NCBI GenBank assembly: GCA_029556545.1 | Contig: JAKQEQ010000131.1 | Location: forward strand, 1 to 61,632 | DNA: 61,632 nt | Direction of reading: 5' to 3' | Source: Candidatus Hydrogenedentota bacterium | Lineage (GTDB): Bacteria; Hydrogenedentota; Hydrogenedentia; Hydrogenedentales; JAGMZX01 | Part shown: one piece after another, positions 18,020 through 26,880 of the stretch | How the letters are laid out: each line of letters opens with the position of its first letter | Numbering within the stretch: position 1 is the first letter of the stretch | Made by a program: the position numbers and the translations under genes | The notes under the pieces: generated by a model | Database searches by the model: none | Told to the model about the DNA's origin: nothing | Seen by the model: only the letters and a program-made list of their open reading frames with translations

Positions 18020-20686
18020 ATGGAAAACTCCACAGCATCCAAATCGGATCTTGCCACAGGCTTGGCCATTCTTGGCCTTGTTCTCGGGATATTGGCGCTA
18101 CTCGCCGCCTTTGTTCCAATCCTTGGTTCGTTTGCATTTTTTCTCGGAGTGCCCGCGGCTGCTGTATCGCTTGTCGCGCTTCTCATCGCGCTTGCCAGGA
18201 AAGCCCCTTCGGGTCTCTGCGTCGGCGCCCTTCTCGTATGCCTCGTGGCAAATGCCGTATCATGGTCGCAATATTCCGCAATCAAGAAGATGGGGGAGAG
18301 TAGCCAGGAAAATATCGAGCGAATGTTCGGCAAACCACAGGCTGCTCCGGCTATTGAGGATGTACTGAGGAGCTACCGAGACTTGCAGCAGTCGAACGCT
18401 CCGCATAAATCTCAAACCGTCACCATATCTGGACGTGTTTCCTTCGGCGATGAGGAACGACCGGTGCCATTGGCTCAAGTAAGCGCCGGGAACTTCTCAG
18501 CAGCGACAGACTTGGAGGGCAAATTCCAACTTGACGCTCCAAGTGATGCCAAAACAGTGGTCGTTGCCGCGGAGGGATTTCAGCCGTTGGAAACTGACTC
18601 GGACACCATAAGAGCAAGCATTGATCGGCCTCTCACGCTGCTGCCACTTGAACAAGCCGATGGTCTCATATGGAAGACGGTGGCGACCATTCAGATACAG
18701 GACCTGGGCCGTTACCTCGACGAGTTCATTCCTCGCATGGTCATAGCCAATAAGCACGTCTGGCTGTTCTACAAAGACGGATACTATCATTGTGCTCTTG
18801 GCCGAATGGCGGTTGCCAATGCTTGGCAATACTGCAAGTATCCGAAGGTTTGGGGCAGAAATATCGGAATATCGAACGGAATTGTCAAGGGAGACGCATT
18901 CATCGGATATAACGGCGGCGCCTACCATGGCGCCAGTGATATGTACACAGCCCGAATCACCGAATCGGGGGAACTTGTTGATTGGCAGCATCAGTTCTAT
19001 GAACCCCGCCTTGAACGAAGCGCGCTCCTTTGCGCATGGAACCGACTATACCTTCTCGGTTCGCAAAACTATGACCATAACAATTACTTCGGAATGACGA
19101 CCCTGAACGACAACATGACGGTGAATAAATGGCAATACTACTGGTATCTGCCGCAAGATACCTTTGTCACCCCGAACGCAACGGCCGACTTCTGGGGGAA
19201 TCATTTGTTTGTCGCAAGTGAGCAGGAATCAATCACGTTTGAGGTAAAGGAAGACGGAACGCTGTTCAATGGAGCCTTCAACCAGCGCTTTCCAGCTAAG
19301 CAAGGCTTGCTGCGCTTACTCTGCGTTGCCGGACGCGTTTACGTCTTCACCGCTGCCGGTACCGTCTACTGGGCGGACGTCACGGAGTCGCCGTCGATTT
19401 ACGAATGGAAGGAAATGCGGAGCGGTCTGCCCAGTATCAACTTTGATATCGTAGGCCGACCGAACTCTTGGTACGACGTCGCCAAGACGGAATCAGGGAT
19501 TCTGTATATCCACAACTACGGGAAGAAGGTTCGCCTCCAGAACAATCGCGAGACCGTAATCAACCTTCTTGATATCTACCATGCCACGATTCCCGCGTGG
19601 GCTACGACAAAAGAAGACGTCGGCAAGGTGTCCGTTGCGGTGTCTTCCGCGGAAGCGACTATTAAGCCGGAAAGCGAGATTCGTATTCTACGGCGTGACG
19701 TGTCCGACGGAAGACTTATCGCTTGGGATGATGTCCAGAAGCGTTGGGTATTTTCGACGGACGATGGAAACACGTGGTGGTTCTTCGAGTTCTCATACGA
19801 TAAGCGGAATGAGACAGAGTGGTTGGCCCTTGAGCAGTTTCCGGACACCCGTGAATGGCTGGCCATGCACCAGACGGGCCTGTACAAGGTCTCTTCGGAT
19901 TTCCTGAACTGGAAAAGAGTCGAGGGCGGATTGCCTGAGTTCCAACTGTCTACGACTAATTTCAACGAATGGCTTCCACAGTCGGCTCGAATCGCGATTA
20001 GTCCGGAAAATCCCAAGAAAGTCTTGGTCGCTTTGGACAGTGTGATCTATAAGTCTATTGATGCCGGACAACATTGGCTTAGAAGAGACAATGGTGTGCG
20101 CGGCGGAGACGAAGGGCTTCAAATCTCCTTCGTCCCTGGACATGAAGACCTATTGTTGGCGTCGTCAACATGGGGCCTCTTCATTTCTAAAAACGCTGGG
20201 GACGTTTGGATGGATTTCATGGAATGGGGAAAAAGCAACGGGTGGAGACTTGAAGGAATAAGCTTGGAAACTGGGAACCTGTATGATTGGGACTGGAATC
20301 TCGTCAGAACGCCAAGAATTGGTCTGGTTTATCTCGCTAAGCGAGATTGGGGAGACGGTATAGCGTGCGCAATGCTTGATTTTGAGAATAGTGCGTTCAT
20401 TCAATTGGCATCGGAACGTAATATCTACCCAGGCGCGTTGAGCGACTGTTCGTCCACTGGGGGGAATGGCGAATCCCTGCTTATAGGCGGCGAGGAGAGG
20501 CTTTTCGCAACTCACGATGCGGGAAAGACGCTTCTCTACAAGGAAAGTCCTAAAGAGGAGCAAGATACGGAGCCCCATTTTAGCTTTGCAAGGAATGAAG
20601 CGAATCCACTTGAAGTGTGGGCGGGCAGCCGCGGCTGTGTACTGCATTCTCAGGATGGTGGAAAATCCTGGAAGAAATTGAAGTGA
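18020..20686 (+). CDS. Membrane-anchored BNR/sortilin-type repeat protein
   Basis: An 888-residue protein of unknown function. Residues about 10-80 carry two or three hydrophobic helices (LATGLAILGLVLGILALLAA onward). Next comes a carboxypeptidase-regulatory-like beta sandwich around residues 135-200 (ISGRVSFGDEERPVPLAQV, TDLEGKFQLDA). The rest is a beta-propeller-like region ending in Asp-box/BNR-type motifs: FSTDDGNTWWF, KSIDAGQHWLRR, SKNAGDVWMDF, ATHDAGKTLLY and HSQDGGKSWKKLK. I chose the ATG at 18020, with GCGAGGG upstream. Base use is distinctly AT-richer than its neighbours: bases 18841-18900 have 28 of 60 G+C, against 37 of 60 in a sampled polA line. Horizontal acquisition is likely. 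Confidence 0.8.
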   Translation: MENSTASKSDLATGLAILGLVLGILALLAAFVPILGSFAFFLGVPAAAVSLVALLIALARKAPSGLCVGALLVCLVANAVSWSQYSAIKKMGESSQENIERMFGKPQAAPAIEDVLRSYRDLQQSNAPHKSQTVTISGRVSFGDEERPVPLAQVSAGNFSAATDLEGKFQLDAPSDAKTVVVAAEGFQPLETDSDTIRASIDRPLTLLPLEQADGLIWKTVATIQIQDLGRYLDEFIPRMVIANKHVWLFYKDGYYHCALGRMAVANAWQYCKYPKVWGRNIGISNGIVKGDAFIGYNGGAYHGASDMYTARITESGELVDWQHQFYEPRLERSALLCAWNRLYLLGSQNYDHNNYFGMTTLNDNMTVNKWQYYWYLPQDTFVTPNATADFWGNHLFVASEQESITFEVKEDGTLFNGAFNQRFPAKQGLLRLLCVAGRVYVFTAAGTVYWADVTESPSIYEWKEMRSGLPSINFDIVGRPNSWYDVAKTESGILYIHNYGKKVRLQNNRETVINLLDIYHATIPAWATTKEDVGKVSVAVSSAEATIKPESEIRILRRDVSDGRLIAWDDVQKRWVFSTDDGNTWWFFEFSYDKRNETEWLALEQFPDTREWLAMHQTGLYKVSSDFLNWKRVEGGLPEFQLSTTNFNEWLPQSARIAISPENPKKVLVALDSVIYKSIDAGQHWLRRDNGVRGGDEGLQISFVPGHEDLLLASSTWGLFISKNAGDVWMDFMEWGKSNGWRLEGISLETGNLYDWDWNLVRTPRIGLVYLAKRDWGDGIACAMLDFENSAFIQLASERNIYPGALSDCSSTGGNGESLLIGGEERLFATHDAGKTLLYKESPKEEQDTEPHFSFARNEANPLEVWAGSRGCVLHSQDGGKSWKKLK

Positions 20687-20698
20687 AGGGGACGAACG

Positions 20699-20782
20699 AT
20701 GGCCGATTACAAGTCGTGCCCCAACCGCGGGCGCGAAGCAAAGCAAACGCTCTCGACCAATTGGCTCCGACTGTCCAGTCTA
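20699..20782 (+). pseudogene. Possible 5' remnant of a zinc-ribbon gene
   Basis: Twelve bases after the previous stop, an ATG preceded by AAGGGGA opens MADYKSCPNRGREAKQTLST. It looks like a zinc-ribbon start in which the second cysteine of CPNCG has become Arg by a single base change (TGC to CGC). Resemblance stops after about 25 codons, where the sequence becomes the 3' end of the convergent beta-propeller gene. I read it as a gene truncated at the island edge. The match is by eye, so it could be chance. Confidence 0.4.
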
Positions 20783-20783
20783 G

Positions 20784-23582
20784 TCACCGCGGCAGCGTCG
20801 CCAGCCCTGAGTAGCCCAGCGGCGCATAGGCGAACCCTTCCCCGAACCGGATGCGCAACGGCGAAGCCATGACCTGCGTCAGATCGATCAAGGCCCCGTT
20901 ATCTTCGAAGTCGTACCGCGCCAGCGCGCGGCCCGCCACGTTCACGTATAGCGTCGCACCGTCCGCATCGATCAGACTCGCCCACTGATTCGATATTTTC
21001 GCGTTCGCGACCGCCTGGATGCCGCCGCCCGCGTCCACGCGCAACCCTAACACCTCGTAGCCGCCGTTCCACTGGTCCACAAACACCCACGTGCCCCGCG
21101 CAAGCAGCGATCCCGCCGACTCGGGCAGCGCGAACGTATCCACGAGCGTCGCGGTTCCGCCGCCGTTCCACCGCACCGATTTCACGCTCTGCTCAAGGGT
21201 GTCCATGATCCGGTATTGGTAGTCGCGGACGAGGAGCACGTCCCTATCCGGGTCGTAGCTCAGGTATTCGCCCGGCACGTTCGCCGCCGGGCCGATCGCG
21301 GGCGCGGCCACGTCGAGTTCGCGCACGTAGTACGCCGCGAGCGGCTGCCCGAACAGCGTAGAGCCCGCCGCCTCCTTCGTGTTAACGTACAACTTGTCGC
21401 CCGCGCCATTGACACTGACAATAAAGTCGTACGCCAGGCCGATGGTGCGCACCCACGCCCCCGATTCAAGGTTCACGACCGCGATCCCCTCGGAGGGCTG
21501 GCCGCTGCCGAAGACCACGTCATAACCCTCTTTCGTGCATCGCAGCGCGATCAGGTCGCCCGCCTTGAACACCGTATCGACCGGCTGATACCCCGGCCAC
21601 CACCAATAACCCGGCGCGATCATCTTCCCCGCGTCCGCGCGCCCCTCCGATCCGCCGACCGCTCCCGGCGATCCCGGTGCATCCTCCATGCCTCCGCCCA
21701 TCCACGGACGGTCCCACCAGTACCACCAACCCCAGAACGGGTTCACGTCCACGCGCCGGTCGACCCGCACCACCGGGTTCGCCGCATCGGCGCAATTAAC
21801 GATAACCACGCGGTAGAAGGACGATGTCTCGTCCCAGCCCGTGGCCACGACCACGAGTTCAGTTCCTCGTGCAAACGTGTTGACCACGTTCCCGACCTCG
21901 ATTTCCACTTCGCCGAGGGCCGCGCCCGCGCCGTCCACCGTCCGCGCCAACGTGGTCGCCGTGTCGAACCGCGAAATCACCTCGACGCCGAGTCCCGCGT
22001 CGAGCTCCTGAAAGTCCGCCACGTACTCCGCAAGCGTAATGCGATTCGTGACCGTCGGCGCATCGAGGTCGGAGGCGTCGATCACCGCAACCTGCTCCGT
22101 GGTCACGCCATAGTATCCGCCCTCATACGCAAACGATCGCAGAATGTGCCCGTCCAGGTCCACGTAGCCGTATTCTTCGAGGTCGTCCGGTGTCCAGCCG
22201 ACGAACTGCAAGCGATCGAAGCCGCCCGCCTCGTGGCTCCACCCGCTGAACGGCACGATCAGCATGTCATCGAGGACCGTGAACGCCTTCACGTCTTCGT
22301 AGGCGCTGGACCACGACCAGCCTTCGCCGAAGCTGACCGTCTCGATTTCGCCCGGCGCCGCCGGGTCGCTCACGTCGAATAGGCTCACCTTCACGCTCCG
22401 GCCCGCCGTGTCGTCCACGCCCAACGCGATCAATCGGTCGCCGCGCGGCTCGATATGCGTCGACCAGCCCGGCACTTCGAGCAGCCCCGCCACCGTCGGT
22501 TTCGTCGGGTCCGAAAGGTCGAGCACAAACAGCGGGTCCACCACGAAATACGTCACGATGTACCCGCGCGGACCGTCGAAGCGCGTCGCGAATAGCGTTT
22601 CGCCCGCCGCCTCCGGGATGGTCGCCTCGCCCAGCACCTCCAGCGCGTCCGGGTTGCTCAGGTCGATGGTCGTGACATACACGTCCCGTTGCGGCCACCA
22701 CGTATTCGACACCACACGCAACACCCCGTTATAGGCGTCCATCTTGAACCGGTCCGCCACCTGCCCATGCACCCGAATGGCGTCGCGCACCGCGATAAGC
22801 CCCGTCGCGTCGCTGATGTCGATATACGTGATCACCGCGTCGCCCGTGTGCCAGTCCGACGCCGCAATGAAAATCGCGAAGTTCGTCGCTTGGATCACGT
22901 CGCCGAACCCCGCGAAACTCATCTGGTCCGCCTCGTAAATGTTCTCCGGGTCGGCCACGTTGATGCTCGTCACCCACGACGCGCCGCTCTTGGTCTTCAT
23001 CACCACCTCACCGCCCACGGACCACTCGTACTCCGCGCTAATCGCGTACAGCACGTCCCCGACGATCCGGCTGTCCACGAAATCGCCCGCAAGCGCGATC
23101 TCGCCGATAATCAAAGGCTTCGCCGGATCCGCCACGTCGAGCACGTAGACCCGCGACTGAATGGCATACGTCAACACGTCTTCTTGCGCGACCACACCGC
23201 CCGCATACGCCACCAGCACGTACGCCCGGTTGCCCACAAGATACAGGTCGCGCGGATAGCCGTAGGTCGGCGCCTGAGCGACCAGCGTCTCCGTCTCAAG
23301 ATTGACAATGCTCAGCCCCCGATGTTGGTTCAACACGTACAGCCACTGCCCGTCCCGCCGGATCACGTCCGGCTCCACCACCTCCCGCTCCGCCCCTTCC
23401 CCTTCCGCGGCGGTGTCGTCCATGCCGCCCGGCTGCGCAAAAGGCGGCCCCCCCGTCAAGTTCGTATTGCGATACGGATCCGCGCTCAGGAACGACACAT
23501 CCCGCGGCGGGAACCACGGCGGACACCCCGCCAACACCCCGACCGCCAACACGGAAACGACGATCAAACCGCAACTTCGCAT
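20784..23582 (-). CDS. Beta-propeller domain lipoprotein
   Basis: A 932-residue predicted lipoprotein. The start MRSCGLIVVSVLAVGVLAGC has a lipobox (LAGC, Cys20). The mature part has many repeated blades of the form VYVLDVADPAKPLIIGEIAL, VTSINVADPENIYEADQM, VTTIDLSNPDALEVLGEA and LFVLDLSDPTKPTVAGLLEV, matching the beta-propeller family PF09826 (secreted proteins with YVTN/LVIVD-like blades). A Trp-rich insert (FWGWWYWWDRPWMGG, PGYWWWPGYQP) lies around residue 630-680. The start at 23582 is chosen because the lipoprotein signal follows directly; the open frame continues upstream into repeats. Probably a surface or periplasmic scaffold; no ligand can be named. It converges with the low-GC island gene. 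Confidence 0.85.
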   Translation of the reverse strand: MRSCGLIVVSVLAVGVLAGCPPWFPPRDVSFLSADPYRNTNLTGGPPFAQPGGMDDTAAEGEGAEREVVEPDVIRRDGQWLYVLNQHRGLSIVNLETETLVAQAPTYGYPRDLYLVGNRAYVLVAYAGGVVAQEDVLTYAIQSRVYVLDVADPAKPLIIGEIALAGDFVDSRIVGDVLYAISAEYEWSVGGEVVMKTKSGASWVTSINVADPENIYEADQMSFAGFGDVIQATNFAIFIAASDWHTGDAVITYIDISDATGLIAVRDAIRVHGQVADRFKMDAYNGVLRVVSNTWWPQRDVYVTTIDLSNPDALEVLGEATIPEAAGETLFATRFDGPRGYIVTYFVVDPLFVLDLSDPTKPTVAGLLEVPGWSTHIEPRGDRLIALGVDDTAGRSVKVSLFDVSDPAAPGEIETVSFGEGWSWSSAYEDVKAFTVLDDMLIVPFSGWSHEAGGFDRLQFVGWTPDDLEEYGYVDLDGHILRSFAYEGGYYGVTTEQVAVIDASDLDAPTVTNRITLAEYVADFQELDAGLGVEVISRFDTATTLARTVDGAGAALGEVEIEVGNVVNTFARGTELVVVATGWDETSSFYRVVIVNCADAANPVVRVDRRVDVNPFWGWWYWWDRPWMGGGMEDAPGSPGAVGGSEGRADAGKMIAPGYWWWPGYQPVDTVFKAGDLIALRCTKEGYDVVFGSGQPSEGIAVVNLESGAWVRTIGLAYDFIVSVNGAGDKLYVNTKEAAGSTLFGQPLAAYYVRELDVAAPAIGPAANVPGEYLSYDPDRDVLLVRDYQYRIMDTLEQSVKSVRWNGGGTATLVDTFALPESAGSLLARGTWVFVDQWNGGYEVLGLRVDAGGGIQAVANAKISNQWASLIDADGATLYVNVAGRALARYDFEDNGALIDLTQVMASPLRIRFGEGFAYAPLGYSGLATLPR

Positions 23583-23728
23583 GGCGAGACACTCCGTCGG
23601 AACCGCGACGCGGCCCCATCTCCATTCGCGACCGGGCGGGGCATACCCCCGTTCCCGGCCCATTGCACCATTATATACTACATCCCGATTCCCGGTTCGT
23701 TTCACGCCCGTCCGCAAAATCCCCCCGC

Positions 23729-23758
23729 CTCGTACTCCTACTCGTACTCGTACTCCGG
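23729..23758. repeat. Period-6 tandem repeat (five units)
   Basis: Units CTCGTA, CTCCTA, CTCGTA, CTCGTA and CTCCGG. The same unit recurs at 55126-55185 before tatD. Confidence 0.7.
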
Positions 23759-23764
23759 CCAGTC

Positions 23765-23813
23765 GGGGACTGGCACAAGCGAGCGAGTCTTCGAGCGAGA
23801 CGTGCCTGTCCCC
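23765..23813. repeat. REP-like palindrome, GGGGACTGGCAC type, copy 1
   Basis: Starts GGGGACTGGCAC and ends GTGCCTGTCCCC, which are inverted repeats with one mismatch around a 25-base centre rich in GCGAG/CTTCG. A related copy lies at 26452-26529. Such elements resemble REP sequences mobilised by RAYT-type transposases; no RAYT gene is in the window. Confidence 0.7.
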
Positions 23814-23822
23814 AATCCCCGC

Positions 23823-23876
23823 GATCCCCCCGATCCCCCCGATCCGTCCGATCCGTCTGATCTGTCCGATCCGCCG
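23823..23876. repeat. Period-9 tandem repeat (six units)
   Basis: Six 9-base units: GATCCCCCC twice, then GATCCGTCC, GATCCGTCT, GATCTGTCC and GATCCGCCG. On the other strand the unit GGACGGATC resembles the ATGGACGNN family. Confidence 0.75.
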
Positions 23877-23881
23877 CTCTC

Positions 23882-23917
23882 GTATAGGAGGTGGGGCGTC
23901 CCACCCTACATTATCGC
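23882..23917 (-). repeat. GATAATGT...CTCCTATA dispersed element, copy 1
   Basis: Read on the minus strand, this stretch shares GATAATGT, GGGACGC and CCACCTCCTATA with 57577-57620, differing at only a few positions over about 36 bases. It contains a GGTGGG/CCCACC hairpin. Confidence 0.7.
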
Positions 23918-24040
23918 GTGCGCCAGGCACCCCTCTTTGCCCTCCCCCAACGCCTTTCCTCACGTTTGCGTTTGCCCCGTCCTTGACATACCCGCGACTT
24001 CTTCACCAGTATGCCGCGAGAAAAAGAAAGGGTTTGGTCC

Positions 24041-26365
24041 ATGATTACTTCCACTTCTCTCCGCGCGCGACGGCTTGTCGCGTTGTTCCTCGCGATTTCG
24101 TGCATGGCGATGGCCCGGCCCGCGCCCGCCGCCGCCGCCGAACGCCTCTGGAAGCCCGTGCCCGATGCACCGTTTCTCCAAGAGATCGGGGAGAAGGTCC
24201 CGTCCGACGGCCCGGTCGAATCGCTCGCCATGCACGACGCCGCCCTTTACGCGGTGGTCGGCGGTCGCGTCCGCGCACTCCGGGGCGGCGCACTGGACTC
24301 CGTGCGCGGCGCGCCGGACGGCGTACACCGGCTCCGGGCGCTCGATGGCGCGCTGTGGGCCCTGGCCAAGGACGGCGTACACCGCTTCGCGGACGGCAAA
24401 TGGGAACAGATCGATAAGCGTATGTTTGTGGATGTTTGTGTGCATTTAGATGTGGTTTATGGCGCAATGCGTGACGCCCTCCTCCGCTTTGACAACGGGA
24501 AATTTGTCGATGCTGCCCCAGACGGCGGCTATCTCTCGAATGACTCCACGGTGTGGATGGAGGACTTCAGCCAGGTGCTGGACGACCCCGTGCGCATCGG
24601 GCCCATCGAGCGCCTCGCCTCCTACAGCGGCACGCTGTATCTCCTGAACCCGGGCCGTATCGCGCTCATCGACGCGACGACCTTCGTCGAGAACCCGGTG
24701 GACTGGGGCATGATGCCCTCGCGCGTCACGCGCGACATGCTGTCCCTGGGCAGTTGTCTCTACGTGGCGACGGACCGGGGCGTGGCGGTGCTGCGCGGCA
24801 TGGCCCTCACCGCGCTGCAAGGCAAGGACGGCCTGCCCTACGAAGACACGACGTGTCTCGCCCGGGGCTTCGACGGGGACCTGTGGATCGGCACGACGCG
24901 CGGCGCTATCCGCAAGACCGCCGACGAATTCCACTATTTCGGCGCGGACCACTGGCTCCCGGGCGACCGTGTCCACGACATCGCGGCGGGCGACCGCGTC
25001 GTGTACATCGGCACGGACCGGGGGCTCGCCGTGATTCGCTTCGAGCCCTACACGTTGCTCAAGAAGGCCGCGCATTTCGAGCGCCAGCTCGACGAATGGG
25101 GGCACAAGCGCCTGGGCTTCGTGCACAAGCTCTACTGGCTCGACGACGAAAACGGCTGGGTCCGCGAGGTCAGCGACAACGACGGCGGCCATACGGCCCA
25201 CTATCTCGCGGCGATGTGCTTCAAGTACGCCGCAACCGGCGACGAATCCGCGCGCGCGGAAGCGGTGGACACCTTCAAGGCCATGGTATGGCTCGAAGAA
25301 ATCACGCCGAAAGAAGGCTTCATCGCGCGGTCCATCTGGTCGGTCCAGGGCGACAAGGGCCAACGCGGTCGGCACGGTTCCGGCGGGCTTCCGGCCAAGT
25401 GGTATCCGACTGAAGACGGCCTCTGGTACTGGAAGGGCGACACGTCGAGCGACGAGGTCAACGCCCACATCTACTCGGTCGCCCTGTTCCACGATCTCGT
25501 CGCGCAAGGGCCCGAGAAAGCCCGCGCCGCAACGCACATCGCCCGGATCGCCACGCACATCATGGATAACGGCTGGGTGCTCCGGGACATGGACGGCAAG
25601 CCGACGCGCTGGGGCCGCTGGGACCCCGAGTATCTCTTGCGGCCTTACGGATTCGAGGCGCGCGGCCTCAACGGCATGGAGGCGCAGACCTACATGCGCA
25701 CGGCCTATGCGCTGACGGGCGACGACAAGTTCGAGCAGGGCTACCAACAATTGTTGCAGTGGCGCTACCACACCTACACGGTCCGCCAGAAGCTCACCTT
25801 CCCGCCCGAGTCCGTCGTCCCGTGGGACGACGAACTGGCGTTCCGGTGCTATCACCCGCTGCTGACCTACACCACGGACCCCGACATGCGGTCCATCTAC
25901 CTGCGGAGTCTCGAACGGAGTTGGGAAGTCATGCGGATGCAGCACATGCCCTTCTTCAACTTCACCTATGGCGGCCTCACCGGGAACGACTGCAAAATAG
26001 ATCGGGCCGTGAAGCACCTCCGCGAATGGTCGCTCGACGTCGTCGGCCACAGCTTCCGCAATTCGCACCGCGCCGACCTCGCCCCCGAGCCGGGATACGT
26101 ACCCTACGCCGGCGGCACCCGCGCCATGTCCCCCCGCGACACCGGGTCGGACTGGGGCGGCCGGTCCATGCTCTACTACGACGGCGGTTCCGGCGGGCGC
26201 GCCGTCGTACCGGCGGTCTGCTGGATCGAGGACTACTGGATGGGCCGCTACTACGGCTTTATCGAGGCGCCGGACACCAGCGACCCCGCATTGACCGCGT
26301 TGCCGCCGACCCCGCTCCGGCAACTCGGCGCCAAGCCCTACGATGGTCCGCCCCGCCCCGAGTAG
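24041..26365 (+). CDS. Secreted propeller / six-hairpin glycosidase-like protein
   Basis: A 774-residue exported protein of unknown substrate. The signal peptide is visible (ARRLVALFLAISCMAMARPAPAAAAE). Residues about 40-330 are short propeller blades of the two-component-regulator-propeller type (LYVATDRGVAVLRGMALTAL, DGDLWIGTTRGAIRKT, VVYIGTDRGLAVIR). From about 345 onward the sequence is helical and Trp/Tyr-rich with repeated Tyr-Leu-Ala and Tyr-Ala-Leu-Thr-Gly-Asp segments, as in six-hairpin (alpha/alpha-barrel) glycosidases. I chose the ATG at 24041, with AGAAAGGG upstream; an in-frame ATG ten codons earlier is an alternative. The combination of sensor-type blades with a hydrolase-like barrel is uncommon. 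The assignment of the second half is structural intuition. Confidence 0.75.
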   Translation: MITSTSLRARRLVALFLAISCMAMARPAPAAAAERLWKPVPDAPFLQEIGEKVPSDGPVESLAMHDAALYAVVGGRVRALRGGALDSVRGAPDGVHRLRALDGALWALAKDGVHRFADGKWEQIDKRMFVDVCVHLDVVYGAMRDALLRFDNGKFVDAAPDGGYLSNDSTVWMEDFSQVLDDPVRIGPIERLASYSGTLYLLNPGRIALIDATTFVENPVDWGMMPSRVTRDMLSLGSCLYVATDRGVAVLRGMALTALQGKDGLPYEDTTCLARGFDGDLWIGTTRGAIRKTADEFHYFGADHWLPGDRVHDIAAGDRVVYIGTDRGLAVIRFEPYTLLKKAAHFERQLDEWGHKRLGFVHKLYWLDDENGWVREVSDNDGGHTAHYLAAMCFKYAATGDESARAEAVDTFKAMVWLEEITPKEGFIARSIWSVQGDKGQRGRHGSGGLPAKWYPTEDGLWYWKGDTSSDEVNAHIYSVALFHDLVAQGPEKARAATHIARIATHIMDNGWVLRDMDGKPTRWGRWDPEYLLRPYGFEARGLNGMEAQTYMRTAYALTGDDKFEQGYQQLLQWRYHTYTVRQKLTFPPESVVPWDDELAFRCYHPLLTYTTDPDMRSIYLRSLERSWEVMRMQHMPFFNFTYGGLTGNDCKIDRAVKHLREWSLDVVGHSFRNSHRADLAPEPGYVPYAGGTRAMSPRDTGSDWGGRSMLYYDGGSGGRAVVPAVCWIEDYWMGRYYGFIEAPDTSDPALTALPPTPLRQLGAKPYDGPPRPE

Positions 26366-26451
26366 GCCCGGTCTTCGCCCTGCACAAGTGCGACAAGACG
26401 TAAACGCGCACGAAGCGCCTGCCGCATCGCGGCGACCACCAAGCCGCGTGC

Positions 26452-26529
26452 GGGGCGACTGGCACAAACGAACGGGGACTGGCACAAGCTTGCCGGCCCG
26501 AGGCGGGCGAGTCCCCGAGACGTGTCCCC
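26452..26529. repeat. REP-like palindrome, GGGGACTGGCAC type, copy 2 (with partial duplicate)
   Basis: A partial unit (GGGGCGACTGGCACAAAC) is followed at 26474 by GGGGACTGGCACAAGC ... GAGACGTGTCCCC ending at 26529. The inner part CCGGCCCGAGGCGGGCGAG differs from copy 1 but the ends match. Confidence 0.65.
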
Positions 26530-26553
26530 GAATCCCCAGCGGAGCGCGGCTGG

Positions 26554-26880
26554 GTGAATCCATTGGAGCTCCTGCGTTCGCCCCTCGTCGAGGCGTACAT
26601 GAAGAAACACGGGATCAAGTTGCCCGAGATACCGGAACAACACATCAAACTCTGGCGCTCCTGGGTGACAAAGCAAGACAGCCTGAAGGCGGGACTACGA
26701 ACGGGACTACGAGCAGAACCGCACGCGGACGACGCTTGCGCGCCCCATTCGAGCGACTACGCCCCCCAGGACTGGTACATCAGCATCACGGAGTTACTCC
26801 GGTCGATCCAATTCTTCAACACCGGCGCGTATTACCACTGCGACTACGGCGAAGACGGCTTCTGCCCCCGCGCGCCGTAG
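26554..26880 (+). CDS. Small hypothetical protein
   Basis: A 108-residue open frame with a GTG start (MNPLELLRSPLVEAYMKKHG) lying between two repeat clusters. The composition at both ends looks protein-like: helical IPEQHIKLWRSWVTKQ near the start and DWYISITELLRSIQFFNTGA near the end, with a Cys/Tyr-rich tail. The middle (residues about 46-65) is odd. There the +1 frame reads DYERDYEQNRT, more natural than the annotated frame, and the DNA has the direct repeat GGGACTACGA twice, so two compensating frameshifts are possible. No family is recognised and no signal peptide or membrane helix is visible. Confidence 0.5.
   Translation: MNPLELLRSPLVEAYMKKHGIKLPEIPEQHIKLWRSWVTKQDSLKAGLRTGLRAEPHADDACAPHSSDYAPQDWYISITELLRSIQFFNTGAYYHCDYGEDGFCPRAP

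Larger units (their letters stand above)
23583..24040. other. Divergent intergenic region packed with repeats
   Basis: 458 bases between two divergent secreted-protein genes. No gene is supported. The middle holds, in order, a period-6 array, a GGGGACTGGCAC palindrome, a period-9 array and a GATAATGT-type element, each listed separately. Promoters for both flanking genes must lie near the edges but no clear boxes stand out. Confidence 0.75.

Noticed and set aside
22689-24044. 451-codon plus-strand open frame over the beta-propeller gene start and intergenic repeats
   Set aside because: Arg/His/Pro-rich shadow that ends in repeat-encoded residues; the minus-strand lipoprotein gene has a signal peptide and clear blades.
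24446-26563. 705-codon minus-strand open frame over the propeller/six-hairpin gene
   Set aside because: Antisense shadow; the plus-strand gene has a signal peptide and clear propeller blades.
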